This document shows positions 26,597 to 36,497 of a DNA stretch of 64,000 nucleotides, piece after piece (position 1 is the first letter of the stretch; every line of letters begins with the position of its first letter). The notes beneath the pieces were generated by a model. The model was not told where the DNA came from. It saw only the letters and a program-made list of their open reading frames with translations, and did not search any database. The position numbers and the translations under genes are program-made. The DNA is from Rhodobacter sp. Lineage in GTDB: Bacteria > Pseudomonadota > Alphaproteobacteria > Rhodobacterales > Rhodobacteraceae. The stretch lies in NCBI GenBank assembly GCA_030065095.1, contig JASJDP010000013.1, positions 45,114 to 109,113 of the forward strand. The letters are read 5' to 3'.

Positions 26597-27528
26597 CACC
26601 AGGCTCCCAGCCCGAAGCTGCGCAGTGCGGCATCCGCCAGCAGCGCGCCGAAATGCAGGAAGAGATAATAAAGCGAAAGACGGAAGACCCGCTTTTCGGT
26701 GCGGTAGCCGTCGGCCTCGGCCTGCGTTTCATCCCGGCGCCATATGTCCCGGGCGCCTTTCAGGAACAACGCGTTCATGACCAGCGCCACGGCCAGGTAG
26801 ACCGGCCCGCCGATCGAGGTAAAGGCAAGCCCCAGCGCCACCGGGACGAGGAAGGCGGTGTAGACAAGCACATGGTTGCGGGTAACGCGGCGGCCATGGG
26901 TCACGGTCAGCATCGGCACACCCGCGGTATCGTAATCGGCCCGCATGAACAGCGCCAGAGCCCAGAAATGCGGCGGCGTCCACATGAAGATCAGTGCGAA
27001 CATCAGAACCGACTCGACGGAAATGCCGCCGGTGGCCACGGCCCAACCGATCATCGGGGGAAAGGCGCCGGCGGCGCCGCCGATGACGATGTTCTGCGGC
27101 GTCCAGCGTTTCAGCCACATCGAGTAGATCACGACGTAGAAGAAAATGGTGAAGGCCAGAAGGCCGGCGGCGAGGAAATTGGTGGCCAGCGCCAGCATCA
27201 CCACCGACAGCCCGCTCAGCGCCACGCCGATGGCCAGCGCCTCGTCGGCCGTGACCTTGCCCGAGGGAACCGGCCGCTTCGCCGTTCGCTTCATCACCGC
27301 GTCGATATCGGCATCCCACCACATGTTCAGCGCGCCCGACGCGCCCGCGCCGACCGCGATGAACAGGATCGAGGACAGGGTGACGACGGGATGCACCGGT
27401 ACCGGGGCGACCAGAAGCCCGACGAGCGCGGTAAAGACCACCAGCGACATCACCCGCGGCTTCAGCAGCGCGAAGTAATCGCCGAACCCGGCCTCTTTCT
27501 CAAACGCTGTGGCGTGGATGTCGGTCAT
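26596..27528 (-). CDS. ctaB: Protohaem IX farnesyltransferase (haem O synthase)
   Basis: The UbiA-family membrane protein adds a farnesyl group to haem b to make haem O, the precursor of haem A in the oxidase. The first prenyl-diphosphate motif is NMWWDADIDAVMKRTAKRP and the start of the family core is DYFALLKPRVMSLV. Eight to nine helices are visible. I chose the ATG at 27528 (MTDIHATAFEKEAG, 310 residues); TTG and GTG codons upstream would add five residues. Confidence 0.96.
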   Translation of the reverse strand: MTDIHATAFEKEAGFGDYFALLKPRVMSLVVFTALVGLLVAPVPVHPVVTLSSILFIAVGAGASGALNMWWDADIDAVMKRTAKRPVPSGKVTADEALAIGVALSGLSVVMLALATNFLAAGLLAFTIFFYVVIYSMWLKRWTPQNIVIGGAAGAFPPMIGWAVATGGISVESVLMFALIFMWTPPHFWALALFMRADYDTAGVPMLTVTHGRRVTRNHVLVYTAFLVPVALGLAFTSIGGPVYLAVALVMNALFLKGARDIWRRDETQAEADGYRTEKRVFRLSLYYLFLHFGALLADAALRSFGLGAW

Positions 27529-27581
27529 CGTGTCGTTCACCAAGGGCGCATGCAGGCGCGTACGCTTAAGTCAGTTCTGCA

Positions 27582-27604
27582 GGGTGCGTGAACCTCACGC
27601 ACCC
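27582..27604 (-). terminator. Strong hairpin between ctaC and ctaB
   Basis: GGGTGCGTG (27582-27590) and CACGCACCC (27596-27604) form a perfect 9-bp stem with a 5-nt loop, just after the ctaC stop. No T-run follows on the minus strand. It probably protects the ctaC transcript end or partly attenuates read-through into ctaB-ctaG-ctaE. Confidence 0.55.
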
Positions 27605-27612
27605 GTCCGGTA

Positions 27613-28488
27613 TCACTCGGCCAGGGCCACGTCGACGGCCGCGGGCCTCCGATCGACGGCAAATTCCTGCGCCGGACCGGCCAGCCAGGCATCGTACTCG
27701 GCCTGGGTCACCGCCTTTACGGTGATCGGCATATAGGCATGGTCCTTGCCGCACAGTTCGGAACACTGGCCGAAATAGATGCCCTCGTTGCCCTCGTCGA
27801 CCTCGAACCACAGCTCGGCCAGACGGCCGGGCACGCCGTCCTGCTTCACGCCGAAGGCGGGAATCGTCCAGGCGTGGATCACGTCGGCCGCGGTCACCTG
27901 AACCACGATGGTCTTGCCGGTCGGGATCACCACGGCGGTGTCGGTGGCCAGCAGGTATTCGTCCTGGCTGTAGCCGTAATCCTCCAGCCCCTCGCGGTCG
28001 AGCATGAAGCTTTCGAAGACAAGGCCTTCGTCGGGATATTCATAGCCCCAGTACCACTGGTACCCGGTGGCCTTGATCGTGATATCCGCCTCCGGGATTT
28101 CCTGCTGGTCGAACAGCACCGGCAGCGACAGCGCGCCGATGAAGATCAGGATCAGCACCGGCACGATCGTCCACGTCACCTCGAGCGGCGAGTTGTGCGT
28201 AAAGCGCGCGGGCTCCGGATTGGAGCTGCGGTTGTAACGCAGGATCACGATCACCAGCAGCGCCAGCACAAAGACCACGATGGCGGTGATGATCACCAGG
28301 ATCAGCCCATCCAGCCATTGCAGGTCGCGCGCCAGCTTGGTCGCGGCCGGCTGAAAGCCCAGCCCCGAAGGCACCGGCTTGCCGACGATTTCCAGCCCTT
28401 CCAGACCGTCTTGCGCCATCGCCGCACCGGCGGCGAGCGTTGCCAGAATTGCGGCCCAGAGGCCCGAGATCATCGAAAGAAATCGCAT
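27613..28488 (-). CDS. ctaC: Cytochrome c oxidase subunit II
   Basis: With the ATG at 28488 the protein has 291 residues and a signal peptide (ending AAGAAMAQ). Two transmembrane helices (about 60-85 and 105-125) are followed by the periplasmic CuA domain. Its copper ligands lie in [16 protein letters not shown], with the aromatic electron-entry motif [14 protein letters not shown]. It receives electrons from cytochrome c. The longer upstream frame covers the intergenic region and is not needed. It is divergent from tldD. Confidence 0.97.
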   Translation of the reverse strand: MRFLSMISGLWAAILATLAAGAAMAQDGLEGLEIVGKPVPSGLGFQPAATKLARDLQWLDGLILVIITAIVVFVLALLVIVILRYNRSSNPEPARFTHNSPLEVTWTIVPVLILIFIGALSLPVLFDQQEIPEADITIKATGYQWYWGYEYPDEGLVFESFMLDREGLEDYGYSQDEYLLATDTAVVIPTGKTIVVQVTAADVIHAWTIPAFGVKQDGVPGRLAELWFEVDEGNEGIYFGQCSELCGKDHAYMPITVKAVTQAEYDAWLAGPAQEFAVDRRPAAVDVALAE

Positions 28489-28675
28489 GTCCACTTCCTG
28501 TTCGGCTTCGCAGAGGGTTCCGCGGCGGTTCGGGCCGCACCTGTCGCTTGTACGGAATCCCGTTGTGTCTTTGCATTTTGAAACCATATTAGGGGGGCAC
28601 CCACAAGCATCTCGCTTGCGGCATTCAGCCGCTAACGTGATCTGGATCAAATTCCGGCAAAGGACGCCCCGCAGC

Positions 28676-30097
28676 ATGACCGAAGCCCCGTTCAGACCGT
28701 TCGACACTGCCCTGGACCAAGAGGCGGCGCTTGCGCATCTGCGCGACGCCACCGCCGGCGCCGATGACGGCGAGCTGTTCCTCGAACGCAGCCGGTCCGA
28801 GACGATTTCCTTCGACGATGGCCGCGTGAAGACGGCCAGCTATGACGCCTCCGAAGGGTTCGGCCTGCGGGCGGTCCGGGGCGAGACGGCGGGATACGCG
28901 CATTCGTCGGAGATTTCCGAGGCGGCGCTCAAGCGCGCGGTGGAAACGGCGAAACTGGCGGTTGGCGATGGCGGCGGCACGCTGGCGCAGGCCCCGCAGG
29001 CCACCAACGTCAAGCTCTACGGTGACCGCAATCCGATCGACGATGCCGCGTTCCCGGTAAAGATCGACACGTTGCGGGAAATCGATGCCTTCGCGCGGGG
29101 CCTGGATTCCCGCGTGGTCCAGGTGACGGCGTCGATGGCCGCATCGATCCAGGAAGTCGAAATCCTGCGCCCCGAGGGCATTCTGGTGCGCGATGTGCGC
29201 CCTATGACCCATCTGAACGTATCGGTCATCGTCGAGGAAAACGGCCGCCGCGAATCCGGCAGCATGGGCGGCGGCGGGCGCATTGGCCTCGACGGCCTGA
29301 TCGACCGGAGCCATTGGGAGGCAACGGCGAAAGAGGCGCTGCGGATCGCGCTGGTCAACCTCGAGGCGGTCCCGGCACCTGCGGGCGTGATGGACGTCGC
29401 ACTTGGCGCCGGCTGGCCCGGTGTCCTGCTGCACGAAGCCGTTGGCCACGGTCTGGAGGGCGATTTCAACCGCAAAAAGACCAGCGCCTTTGCGGGTCTG
29501 ATGGGCCAGCCGGTGGCGGCCAAGGGCGTCACGGTGCTGGACGACGGCACGATCCCCGACCGGCGCGGCTCGATCACCGTCGACGACGAGGGGACGCCGT
29601 CGGGCAAGAACGTGCTGATCGAGGATGGCATCCTCGTGGGCTACATGCAGGACCGTCAGAATGCGCGGCTGATGGGGGTTCGGCCCACCGGCAACGGCCG
29701 GCGGCAAAGCTATGCCCATATCCCGATGCCGCGGATGACCAACACCTACATGCTGTCCGGCGACGCCGATCCCGGCGAGATCGTGGCCGAGCTGAAGGAC
29801 GGCATCTATGCCGTGGGTTTCGGCGGCGGCCAGGTCGACATCACCAACGGCAAGTTCGTGTTTTCCTGCACCGAGGCCTATCGGGTGCAGAACGGCAAGG
29901 TGGGCGCCCCGGTCAAGGGGGCCACGCTGATCGGCGACGGGCCGACCGCGCTGCGCCAGATCCGCGCCATCGGAAACGACATGGCCCTGGATCCCGGCAT
30001 CGGCAATTGCGGCAAGGGCGGACAAAGGGTGCCGGTGGGCGTCGGCCAGCCGACGCTGCTGATGGGCGGGTTGACGGTGGGCGGCTCGGCGGCCTGA
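28676..30097 (+). CDS. tldD: Metalloprotease TldD
   Basis: The 473-residue protein carries the TldD zinc motif in [20 protein letters not shown] (HExxxH type), and the family end [28 protein letters not shown]. TldD works with TldE/PmbA to degrade flexible peptides and process small modified peptides. No tldE is in the window. The ATG at 28676 gives the usual N-terminus; the frame upstream overlaps ctaC in antisense. It is often next to the cytochrome oxidase operon in this family. Confidence 0.95.
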   Translation: MTEAPFRPFDTALDQEAALAHLRDATAGADDGELFLERSRSETISFDDGRVKTASYDASEGFGLRAVRGETAGYAHSSEISEAALKRAVETAKLAVGDGGGTLAQAPQATNVKLYGDRNPIDDAAFPVKIDTLREIDAFARGLDSRVVQVTASMAASIQEVEILRPEGILVRDVRPMTHLNVSVIVEENGRRESGSMGGGGRIGLDGLIDRSHWEATAKEALRIALVNLEAVPAPAGVMDVALGAGWPGVLLHEAVGHGLEGDFNRKKTSAFAGLMGQPVAAKGVTVLDDGTIPDRRGSITVDDEGTPSGKNVLIEDGILVGYMQDRQNARLMGVRPTGNGRRQSYAHIPMPRMTNTYMLSGDADPGEIVAELKDGIYAVGFGGGQVDITNGKFVFSCTEAYRVQNGKVGAPVKGATLIGDGPTALRQIRAIGNDMALDPGIGNCGKGGQRVPVGVGQPTLLMGGLTVGGSAA

Positions 30098-30196
30098 GGC
30101 CGATTCTAGCGGCGCGCGCCAGCGGGCTGGATTTGGTGGCGACACGGGCGCGATTCAAACGCGACGCTGCCGCAACGGCGACCGTTGGCGGGAAAA

Positions 30197-30229
30197 GAAT
30201 TATTATATATCAATAACTTAGGATAATTC
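30197..30229. promoter_or_regulatory. AT-rich inverted repeat upstream of dprA
   Basis: GAATTAT (30197-30203) and ATAATTC (30223-30229) are perfect inverted copies flanking an AT-rich spacer with TATATATC, about 80 bp before dprA in an otherwise GC-rich region. It can serve as a -10-containing promoter or an operator. No partner regulator is apparent. Confidence 0.4.
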
Positions 30230-30307
30230 AGTCGAATCTGTGCAGTGATTCACAAAGCTTTAACCTGCTTTGGCGCAAGTTCGGTCCTGCAAGACGGCGG
30301 AGCCAGA

Positions 30308-31456
30308 ATGGCCGAGGATATACTCCCTTCACCCCACCCCCTCACCCCACCCCGAAGCGAGGATGATTGGCTCTCCTGGCTTCGCCTCTTGCGGTCCCGC
30401 CGGGTCGGACCGACGACATTCTTTCGTCTTATGGCCGAACATGGCGGCGCCGCCGCGGCGCTCGAGGCCCTGCCCGGGGTCGCGCTGGCCGCAGGTGTCA
30501 GCGACTACACCTCCTGCCCCGCCGAGGCCGCCGCCGCAGAGATGAAGGCCGGGCGGCTTGCCGGTGCCCGGCTGGTCGCCTATGGCGGCGTGGATTATCC
30601 CGCGCCGCTGATGGACCTGCCCGACGCGCCGCCCTTGCTTTGGGTCCTCGGGGACACCGGGTTGCTGACCCGTCCGATGGTCGCCCTGGTCGGGGCGCGC
30701 AACGCCTCCAGCCTCGGCACCCGGATGGCGCGCAAACTGGCCGAGGGGCTGACGGACAAGGGCTTCGTCGTCGTCTCGGGCCTGGCCCGCGGCGTCGATA
30801 CCGCCGCGCATCTGGCCGCCTTGCGGGGCGGAACCTGCGCGGTGATGGCGGGCGGCGTCGATGTGGTCTATCCCGTCGAAAACGCCGTCCTGGCGCAGGA
30901 GATCGCCGAAAACGGTCTACGGATTTCCGAACAGGCGATGGGCCTGCAGCCGCAGGCGCGGCATTTCCCGACCCGCAACCGGCTCATTTCCGGGATCGCC
31001 GGGGCCGTCGTGGTGGTCGAGGCAGCCGCGAAATCGGGCAGCCTGATCACCGCGAAGAACGCGCTCGATCAAGGCCGGGACGTGCTGGCGGTGCCGGGGC
31101 ATCCCTTCGATGCGCGCGCATCGGGCTGCAATCTGCTGATCCGCGACGGCGCCGTTCTGGTGCGGTCCGTCGAAGACGTGGTCGAGGCGATTTCACCCCC
31201 GCCGGCACAGGCCGAGATGGCGCTGGAAGACACGCCGGCCGCCGCGCCCGCGTCGCCGCCGGAGACGCGAACGCTGCAGGAAACCGCCCGGCTGCACAGC
31301 GAAATCCTATCCCGCCTCGGCCCCAGCCCGGTGGCCGAAGACCAACTGATCCGCGATCTCAAGCAGCCGGCCAACACCATCGCACCGGAGCTTGTCGCGC
31401 TGGAGCTCGAGGGCAAGATCGCGCGGCAGGCGGGCGGGCTGTTGTCGTTGGCTTGA
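30308..31456 (+). CDS. dprA: DNA processing protein DprA
   Basis: The 382-residue protein protects incoming single-stranded DNA and loads RecA during transformation. An N-terminal helical region (about 20-80) is followed by the Rossmann-like DprA domain: VALVGARNASSLGTRMA, VVSGLARGVDTAAHLAAL, GGVDVVYPVENAVL, FPTRNRLISGIAGAVVVVEA and VPGHPFDARASGCN. The C-terminal 70 residues form a winged-helix domain (EDQLIRDLKQPANTIAPELVALELEGKI). I chose the ATG at 30308; the upstream 21 codons look non-coding. topA follows, the usual dprA-topA order. Confidence 0.95.
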   Translation: MAEDILPSPHPLTPPRSEDDWLSWLRLLRSRRVGPTTFFRLMAEHGGAAAALEALPGVALAAGVSDYTSCPAEAAAAEMKAGRLAGARLVAYGGVDYPAPLMDLPDAPPLLWVLGDTGLLTRPMVALVGARNASSLGTRMARKLAEGLTDKGFVVVSGLARGVDTAAHLAALRGGTCAVMAGGVDVVYPVENAVLAQEIAENGLRISEQAMGLQPQARHFPTRNRLISGIAGAVVVVEAAAKSGSLITAKNALDQGRDVLAVPGHPFDARASGCNLLIRDGAVLVRSVEDVVEAISPPPAQAEMALEDTPAAAPASPPETRTLQETARLHSEILSRLGPSPVAEDQLIRDLKQPANTIAPELVALELEGKIARQAGGLLSLA

Positions 31457-31718
31457 CCGGGACGCGGGTTCGGCGCACTGGCCGAGGCTTGATCGGCGGG
31501 AAACGGGAATTGCCGGCGTTCGGCAAACCGGGACGCGGCCGGCCCCGCGCGGCACAGCCAGGCCGTCGCATGGCGTGACACCGGTCAAAGCACGACAACC
31601 TGCCGGACCCCGTTGCGGCGGTCCGGGCCGCGCTCAAGATCCGGCTCATTGACAATCCGTGCCGACACCCCACATCTAGCGCCGCCATAAGGTCCCTGTC
31701 TGAGTCGGAAGGAATTTC

Positions 31719-34223
31719 ATGCCTGTCGTCGTTGTCGAATCGCCTGCCAAGGCCAAGACAATCAACAAATATCTCGGCAACGACTACACCGTCCTGGCGT
31801 CTTACGGACACGTGCGCGACCTGCCGCCCAAGGACGGTTCGGTCGACCCCGAGCAGGGTTTCGCAATGAAATGGGAGGTCGGCGCCGACAGCCGCCGCCA
31901 TGTCAAGGCGATCGCAGATGCGCTGAAGCACGACCAAGAGTTGATCCTCGCCACCGACCCCGACCGCGAAGGCGAAGCGATCAGCTGGCACCTGGAAGAG
32001 ACGCTGCGCAGGCGCAAGGCGCTGAAGAAGGACACCGCCGTCAGCCGCGTGGTGTTCAACGCGATCACCAAATCCGCCGTGACCGAGGCGATGCAGCACC
32101 CCCGCCAGGTCGACCAGGACCTGGTCGAGGCGTATCTCGCCCGGCGCGCGCTCGATTACCTGGTGGGCTTCAACCTGTCGCCGGTTCTCTGGCGGAAGCT
32201 GCCGGGCGCCCGCAGCGCCGGCCGGGTGCAATCGGTCTGCCTGCGCCTGATCGTCGAACGCGAGATGGAGATCGAGGCGTTCAAGGCGCGGGAATACTGG
32301 TCGGTCAAGGCCGTCCTCGCCACCCCCCGCGGCCAGGAGTACGAAGCCCGGCTGACGGTCCTGGCGGGCCAAAAGCTCGACCGCTACGACATCGAGAACG
32401 AGACCCAGGCCGAACTGGCGGTGCAGGCGATCGGCAGCCGGGACCTGAGCGTGGCGTCGGTCGAGGCCAAGCCGCAGAACCGCAATCCGTCCGCGCCCTT
32501 CATGACCTCGACCCTGCAGCAGGAGGCAAGCCGCAAATTCGGCTTCGGCGCGCGCCAGACGATGAGCACGGCGCAGCGGCTCTACGAGGCCGGGTTGATC
32601 ACCTATATGCGGACCGATGGCATCGACATGGCGCCCGAAGCGGTGATGGCCGCGCGCGACGCGATCAAGGACCGTTACGGGGCGGATTACGTTCCCGACA
32701 GCCCGCGGATGTACAAGAACAAGGCCAAGAACGCCCAGGAAGCCCATGAATGTATCCGGCCCACGGACATGGGCCTGGCACCGAAGGACCTGCGGATTTC
32801 CGAAGCCGACCAGCGCAAGCTTTACGATCTGATCTGGAAGCGCACGCTGGCCAGCCAGATGGCCGCCGCCCGGCTGGAACGCACGACGGTCGACGTGACC
32901 AGCGCGGATGGCCAGGTGGGCCTGCGCGCCACCGGCCAGGTGGTTCTGTTCGACGGCTTCCTGAAGGTCTACGAGGAAGGCCGCGACGATCAGGTCATCG
33001 ACGACGACGACAAGCGTCTGCCACAGATCAACCAGGGCGAAGCGGCCGAGAAACGCACCGTCACGCCCGAGCAGCATTTCACCCAGCCGCCGCCGCGCTA
33101 TACCGAGGCGACGCTGGTCAAGCGCATGGAAGAGCTGGGGATCGGGCGGCCCAGCACCTATGCCGCGATCGTCACCACGATCCAGGACCGCGAATATGTC
33201 CGCAAGGACAAGGGACGGCTGATCCCCGAGGACAAGGGGCGGATCGTCACCGTCTTTCTGCTGAATTTCTTCCGCAAATACGTGGGTTACGAATTCACCG
33301 CCAATCTCGAGGAGGAACTCGACGACATCACCGCCGGCGACCGCGACTGGCAGGATGTGCTCGACCGGTTCTGGCGGGACTTCAAGGCGCAGGTGGACGA
33401 GGCCAGCGAATTGCGCACCGCCGCGGTGATCGACCGGCTGGACGAGGCGCTTGCGCCGGTGCTGTACCCGCCGCGCGAGGACGGAGAGGACCCGCGCACC
33501 TGCCCCTTGTGCGGACAGGGGCGGCTCAATCTGAAACCCTCGCGGTCCGGCGGGTTCATCGGCTGCAACCGCTACCCCGAGTGCCGCTACACCCGCCCGA
33601 TCTCGGGCGATGCCGGCGAAACGAGCGACCGGGTGCTGGGCGAGGACCAGGGCGACGAGATCACGCTGCGGTCAGGCAGGTTCGGGCTTTACGTGCAGCG
33701 GGGCGCGGCGACCGAAGAGATCAAGAAACCGCCCCGCGCCAGCCTGCCCAACGGCTGGGCCGCCGACGACATGACCCTTGAAAAGGCGCTGACGCTGCTG
33801 AGCCTGCCGCGCGAAGTGGGGCCGCACCCCGAGGACGGCGAGATGGTCGAGGCGGGGATCGGGCGCTATGGGCCTTATGTCAAGCATGGCCGGCTTTATG
33901 CGAACCTGCCCGAGGTCGACGAGGTCTTTACCATCGGCATGAACCGCGCCGTCGAGGTGCTGGCCGAAAAGGCCAGCAAGGCCGGGCGCGGACGCGGGGC
34001 TGCGGCCAAGCCGCTGAAGGAACTGGGGGAGCATCCGCAGGACGGCGGGCCGGTCAATGTGATGGACGGCCGGTATGGACCGTATGTGAAGTGGGACAAG
34101 GTGAACGCGACGCTGCCGAAAGGGACCGAGCCTGGGGCGGTGACAATGGAAATGGCCGTGGAGTTGATCGCCGCGAAGGCCGCCAAGGGAAAGGGCGGGC
34201 GCAGGCGCAAAAAGGCGGGGTGA
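31719..34223 (+). CDS. topA: DNA topoisomerase I
   Basis: The 834-residue type IA topoisomerase relaxes negative supercoils. The N-terminal Toprim domain has VVESPAKAKTINKYLG and the metal-binding ATDPDREGEAISWHL. The catalytic tyrosine is Tyr296 in LITYMRTDGID. A C-terminal zinc finger (CPLCGQGRLNLKPSRSGGFI..CNRYPEC, about residues 594-625) is followed by repeated YGPYVKHG/YGPYVKWD modules and a basic tail. The 262 bp upstream hold no gene. Confidence 0.97.
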   Translation: MPVVVVESPAKAKTINKYLGNDYTVLASYGHVRDLPPKDGSVDPEQGFAMKWEVGADSRRHVKAIADALKHDQELILATDPDREGEAISWHLEETLRRRKALKKDTAVSRVVFNAITKSAVTEAMQHPRQVDQDLVEAYLARRALDYLVGFNLSPVLWRKLPGARSAGRVQSVCLRLIVEREMEIEAFKAREYWSVKAVLATPRGQEYEARLTVLAGQKLDRYDIENETQAELAVQAIGSRDLSVASVEAKPQNRNPSAPFMTSTLQQEASRKFGFGARQTMSTAQRLYEAGLITYMRTDGIDMAPEAVMAARDAIKDRYGADYVPDSPRMYKNKAKNAQEAHECIRPTDMGLAPKDLRISEADQRKLYDLIWKRTLASQMAAARLERTTVDVTSADGQVGLRATGQVVLFDGFLKVYEEGRDDQVIDDDDKRLPQINQGEAAEKRTVTPEQHFTQPPPRYTEATLVKRMEELGIGRPSTYAAIVTTIQDREYVRKDKGRLIPEDKGRIVTVFLLNFFRKYVGYEFTANLEEELDDITAGDRDWQDVLDRFWRDFKAQVDEASELRTAAVIDRLDEALAPVLYPPREDGEDPRTCPLCGQGRLNLKPSRSGGFIGCNRYPECRYTRPISGDAGETSDRVLGEDQGDEITLRSGRFGLYVQRGAATEEIKKPPRASLPNGWAADDMTLEKALTLLSLPREVGPHPEDGEMVEAGIGRYGPYVKHGRLYANLPEVDEVFTIGMNRAVEVLAEKASKAGRGRGAAAKPLKELGEHPQDGGPVNVMDGRYGPYVKWDKVNATLPKGTEPGAVTMEMAVELIAAKAAKGKGGRRRKKAG

Positions 34224-34398
34224 GGCGATCGGTCCGGAACAGGTCCGATGTTCGAGGTCGGACGCCACATCAACCGTTTGTATCAAAGTGAAGATATCGC
34301 CGAACAGCAGAGGCGTTCGGCCCGCGTTCCGAAGTCTGCAAAGGGCAGCGACTGGCCGGTCCGGCCACAACCGCGCGGGCCTGTTGTCCTCATGAGCA

Positions 34399-34740
34399 GG
34401 ATGGGTTTTTACGGAACCGCGTTTTACCAACTGGCTTGAAGCGGACGTTTCACGCCGGGAGCATGGCCGTGCTATCGCCAGCCCATGGGGAGGCGACCCG
34501 CACCTGTGACCTTCTCGGTTTATCCCGGCAAGGTCCGAACGACCTCACTGCGATATGCGCGGTCAGCAAACCGCCCCCCGTCGGCGGCTCGTGGCCGCCG
34601 TGAAAAGGCCCACTGTCCCTTTTCAGGCTGCGAACTGGCGATGGAGCGGGGATACGCCCCCTTGAATCCGCATAAGGGACCGGCTGCAGGCGTCCGTATC
34701 AGGCCGGACGCGCCAAGCAGATCACCGGATCTCCCTCCCG
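34399..34740 (-). repeat. Dispersed inverted-repeat element, copy D (diverged, enlarged)
   Basis: The left end is well preserved: outer tail GGATGGG..., GGAACCGCGTTTTACC, then CTGGCTTGAAGCGGACGTT (34431-34449). The centre TTTATCCCGGCAAGGTCCGA is present. The right half is rearranged: the usual GGCC hairpin arm is replaced by about 75 bp of other sequence containing AAAAGGC..CCCTTTT-like pairs. The right end is degenerate (GGCGTCCGTATCAGGCC, 34689-34705). It lies between convergent topA and folE2. Confidence 0.75.
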
Positions 34741-34741
34741 C

Positions 34742-35842
34742 TCAACCGACGTGAAACAACGTGTCGAAGAGCCTCGGATCGAGGCTGGCCTGGGCAAAGG
34801 TCTCGCCGCCGGTCAGCACGCTGACGGCGTCGTGGCTGTGCAGGCTTTCCTGATGGCTGGCGATCACGCGGAAATCGCCGACGCGCGGGTCGCGCCGAAG
34901 CTGCTCGCAATAAAGCCGCGCGGCGTCCTCGACGAAGATCGGATTCGCCGCGTTCAGTTCGGCGAAGGCCTGCTCGTCCTCGCGCTTGACCATGACCTGC
35001 GTCTCGGTCGGCACCGCGTCGCGGCACATCTCGATCAGGTCCTCGAACCACAAACACTCTTCGCCTTCGACGACCTCGGCCGAAATCCGTGCGACCGAGC
35101 GCTGCGAGTGCGGCGTGGCCAGCTGGCCGCGAACCTGGCGGGCATGTTCGCTGAGCTCCAGCGAGCAGGGGCAGGTCGACGAATAGACATAGTCGAAATG
35201 CACGATCTTCTGCCGCACCCCGTCCCGTTCCACCAGCTCCAGCGCGATATCGTAATACTGATAACCTTCCAGCCCCGAGCGCAGGGACTGTACCCTCATC
35301 GGGAAGGAAAAGCGCATTTGAATGCGCGCGTCGAAGCTTTCGAGATCGGACTTGTAGGCATCGAGCGCGCGTTCGATCACCTCGAAGCTGAACGTCTCGC
35401 CCGCATACTTGTAAAAGCTGCGCATGATGCGCGACATGTTGATGCCTTTTTTCTCTGCCTCGAGGCTTACGGTGCCGGTGACCGAGGTTTCGAGCGTCAG
35501 GTCGCCGTTGTCGCGGCTGTGGTACCGGATCGGCAGGCGAAAATTCGAAATGCCGACATGCTGGATCTGTGTCTTTGCGCCCTTGATCAGGCTCGTGGGG
35601 CCGTTCTGCAGATCGGGCATCGACGCCTTGTAGCTATCGTCGGCCTCGAAATCCTCGGGGTAGTCGCGGGCCAGGGCCGGATAGGACGAGGCCGCGTCGC
35701 CGAGAAGGCGCGCGATCACCGGATCGAGCGTTTCGATTTCGGCGTCATCGGCTTGGCGCGCCCAGTGGCGCAACGTGGACAGGGCGCGCGCCGCATCCTC
35801 GCGATCGGGCTGACGGTCTGCAATCGGCGTATGGATGTTCAT
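34742..35842 (-). CDS. folE2: GTP cyclohydrolase I, FolE2 type
   Basis: The 366-residue protein matches the type IB enzyme FolE2 (COG1469): ISNFRLPIRYHSRD, FDYVYSSTCPCSLELSEHAR with the active-site cysteine, and the final FRVIASHQESLHSHDAVSVL. It converts GTP to dihydroneopterin triphosphate for folate, and unlike FolE can use metals other than zinc. No Zur-like box is visible upstream, but a perfect CtrA-type site lies about 105 bp before the start. The gene stands alone. Confidence 0.95.
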   Translation of the reverse strand: MNIHTPIADRQPDREDAARALSTLRHWARQADDAEIETLDPVIARLLGDAASSYPALARDYPEDFEADDSYKASMPDLQNGPTSLIKGAKTQIQHVGISNFRLPIRYHSRDNGDLTLETSVTGTVSLEAEKKGINMSRIMRSFYKYAGETFSFEVIERALDAYKSDLESFDARIQMRFSFPMRVQSLRSGLEGYQYYDIALELVERDGVRQKIVHFDYVYSSTCPCSLELSEHARQVRGQLATPHSQRSVARISAEVVEGEECLWFEDLIEMCRDAVPTETQVMVKREDEQAFAELNAANPIFVEDAARLYCEQLRRDPRVGDFRVIASHQESLHSHDAVSVLTGGETFAQASLDPRLFDTLFHVG

Positions 35843-35946
35843 CTCGGTTTTCCTCGTCCTGTCGCGGAGGCCTCAGATAGGGTCCGGGCCTCGCAAGTCC
35901 AACGTCTGGTCACCTTTTCTACGCGGTTCGGTGTCCCCCGGATCAT

Positions 35947-35961
35947 TTAACAATTGGTTAA
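35947..35961. promoter_or_regulatory. CtrA-type site TTAA-N7-TTAA upstream of folE2
   Basis: TTAACAATTGGTTAA (35947-35961) is an exact match to the alphaproteobacterial CtrA consensus TTAA-N7-TTAA. It lies in the AT-rich gap between the GNAT gene and folE2. It is 105 bp upstream of the folE2 ATG. The same sequence is also a near-palindrome, so another dimeric regulator is possible. Confidence 0.5.
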
Positions 35962-35993
35962 TAAGATCCAGACAATTCGCGCTTTGGTTGCAG

Positions 35994-36497
35994 CTAGGGA
36001 CCGTCCGCATCTGGGCCGAAAATTGGCGTCAGCGAATATTCCATGAGGAAATTCATTAGCTTGACATCGCCGCGCGCGACGGTGTTGGCAGAAACCAGGC
36101 GCCAGCCTTGCCGCAGAAAGAAAGGCCTGGCCAGATGGCTCGCCTCGGTCGTGAGCGTCACGATTCCGCGTTGCCGCGCCTCGGCCACGAGATCCTGGTA
36201 AAGGGCATCCGCAACCCCCCGGCCCATCGCCTTGGGCAGGACGAAGGCGAGGTCGAGATACCCGTCCGGGCGCAGCGACATGAATCCCACCGGCCTGCCG
36301 CCCGCCACGGCGACGACGGTGATCAGCCCCTCCAGCCGGCGTGCCCAGGTCTGGGGGTCGGGCTGCTCCGGTGCCCAGGCGCGGCGCTGCTCATCCGAGT
36401 ACCTGGACCGCGCGCCTTCGCGGACCGCGCGGTAAAAGATCTCTGCCAGCGCGGCGGCGTCGGCCGGGCGATAGGGCCGGATCGCCAGATCCTTCAT
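35994..36497 (-). CDS. GNAT-family N-acetyltransferase
   Basis: The 167-residue protein starts KDLAIRPYRPADAAALAEIFYRAV, a typical GNAT first strand and helix. It has LDLAFVLPKAMGRGVADALYQDL as the acetyl-CoA loop and LARPFFLRQGWRLVSANTVARGDVKLMNFLM at the end, as in PhnO/YafP-like acetyltransferases. The substrate is unknown. Its ATG overlaps the metZ stop codon (ATGA), so it is co-translated with metZ and falls under the SAM-II riboswitch. Confidence 0.87.
   Translation of the reverse strand: MKDLAIRPYRPADAAALAEIFYRAVREGARSRYSDEQRRAWAPEQPDPQTWARRLEGLITVVAVAGGRPVGFMSLRPDGYLDLAFVLPKAMGRGVADALYQDLVAEARQRGIVTLTTEASHLARPFFLRQGWRLVSANTVARGDVKLMNFLMEYSLTPIFGPDADGP

Noticed and set aside
31457..31718. 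Possible small gene between dprA and topA
   Set aside because: The open frames there are continuations of out-of-frame dprA shadows with no start signals.
35843..35993. Possible Zur (zinc) box upstream of folE2
   Set aside because: No TGTTATA-type palindrome is present; the AT-rich sequence matches a CtrA site better.
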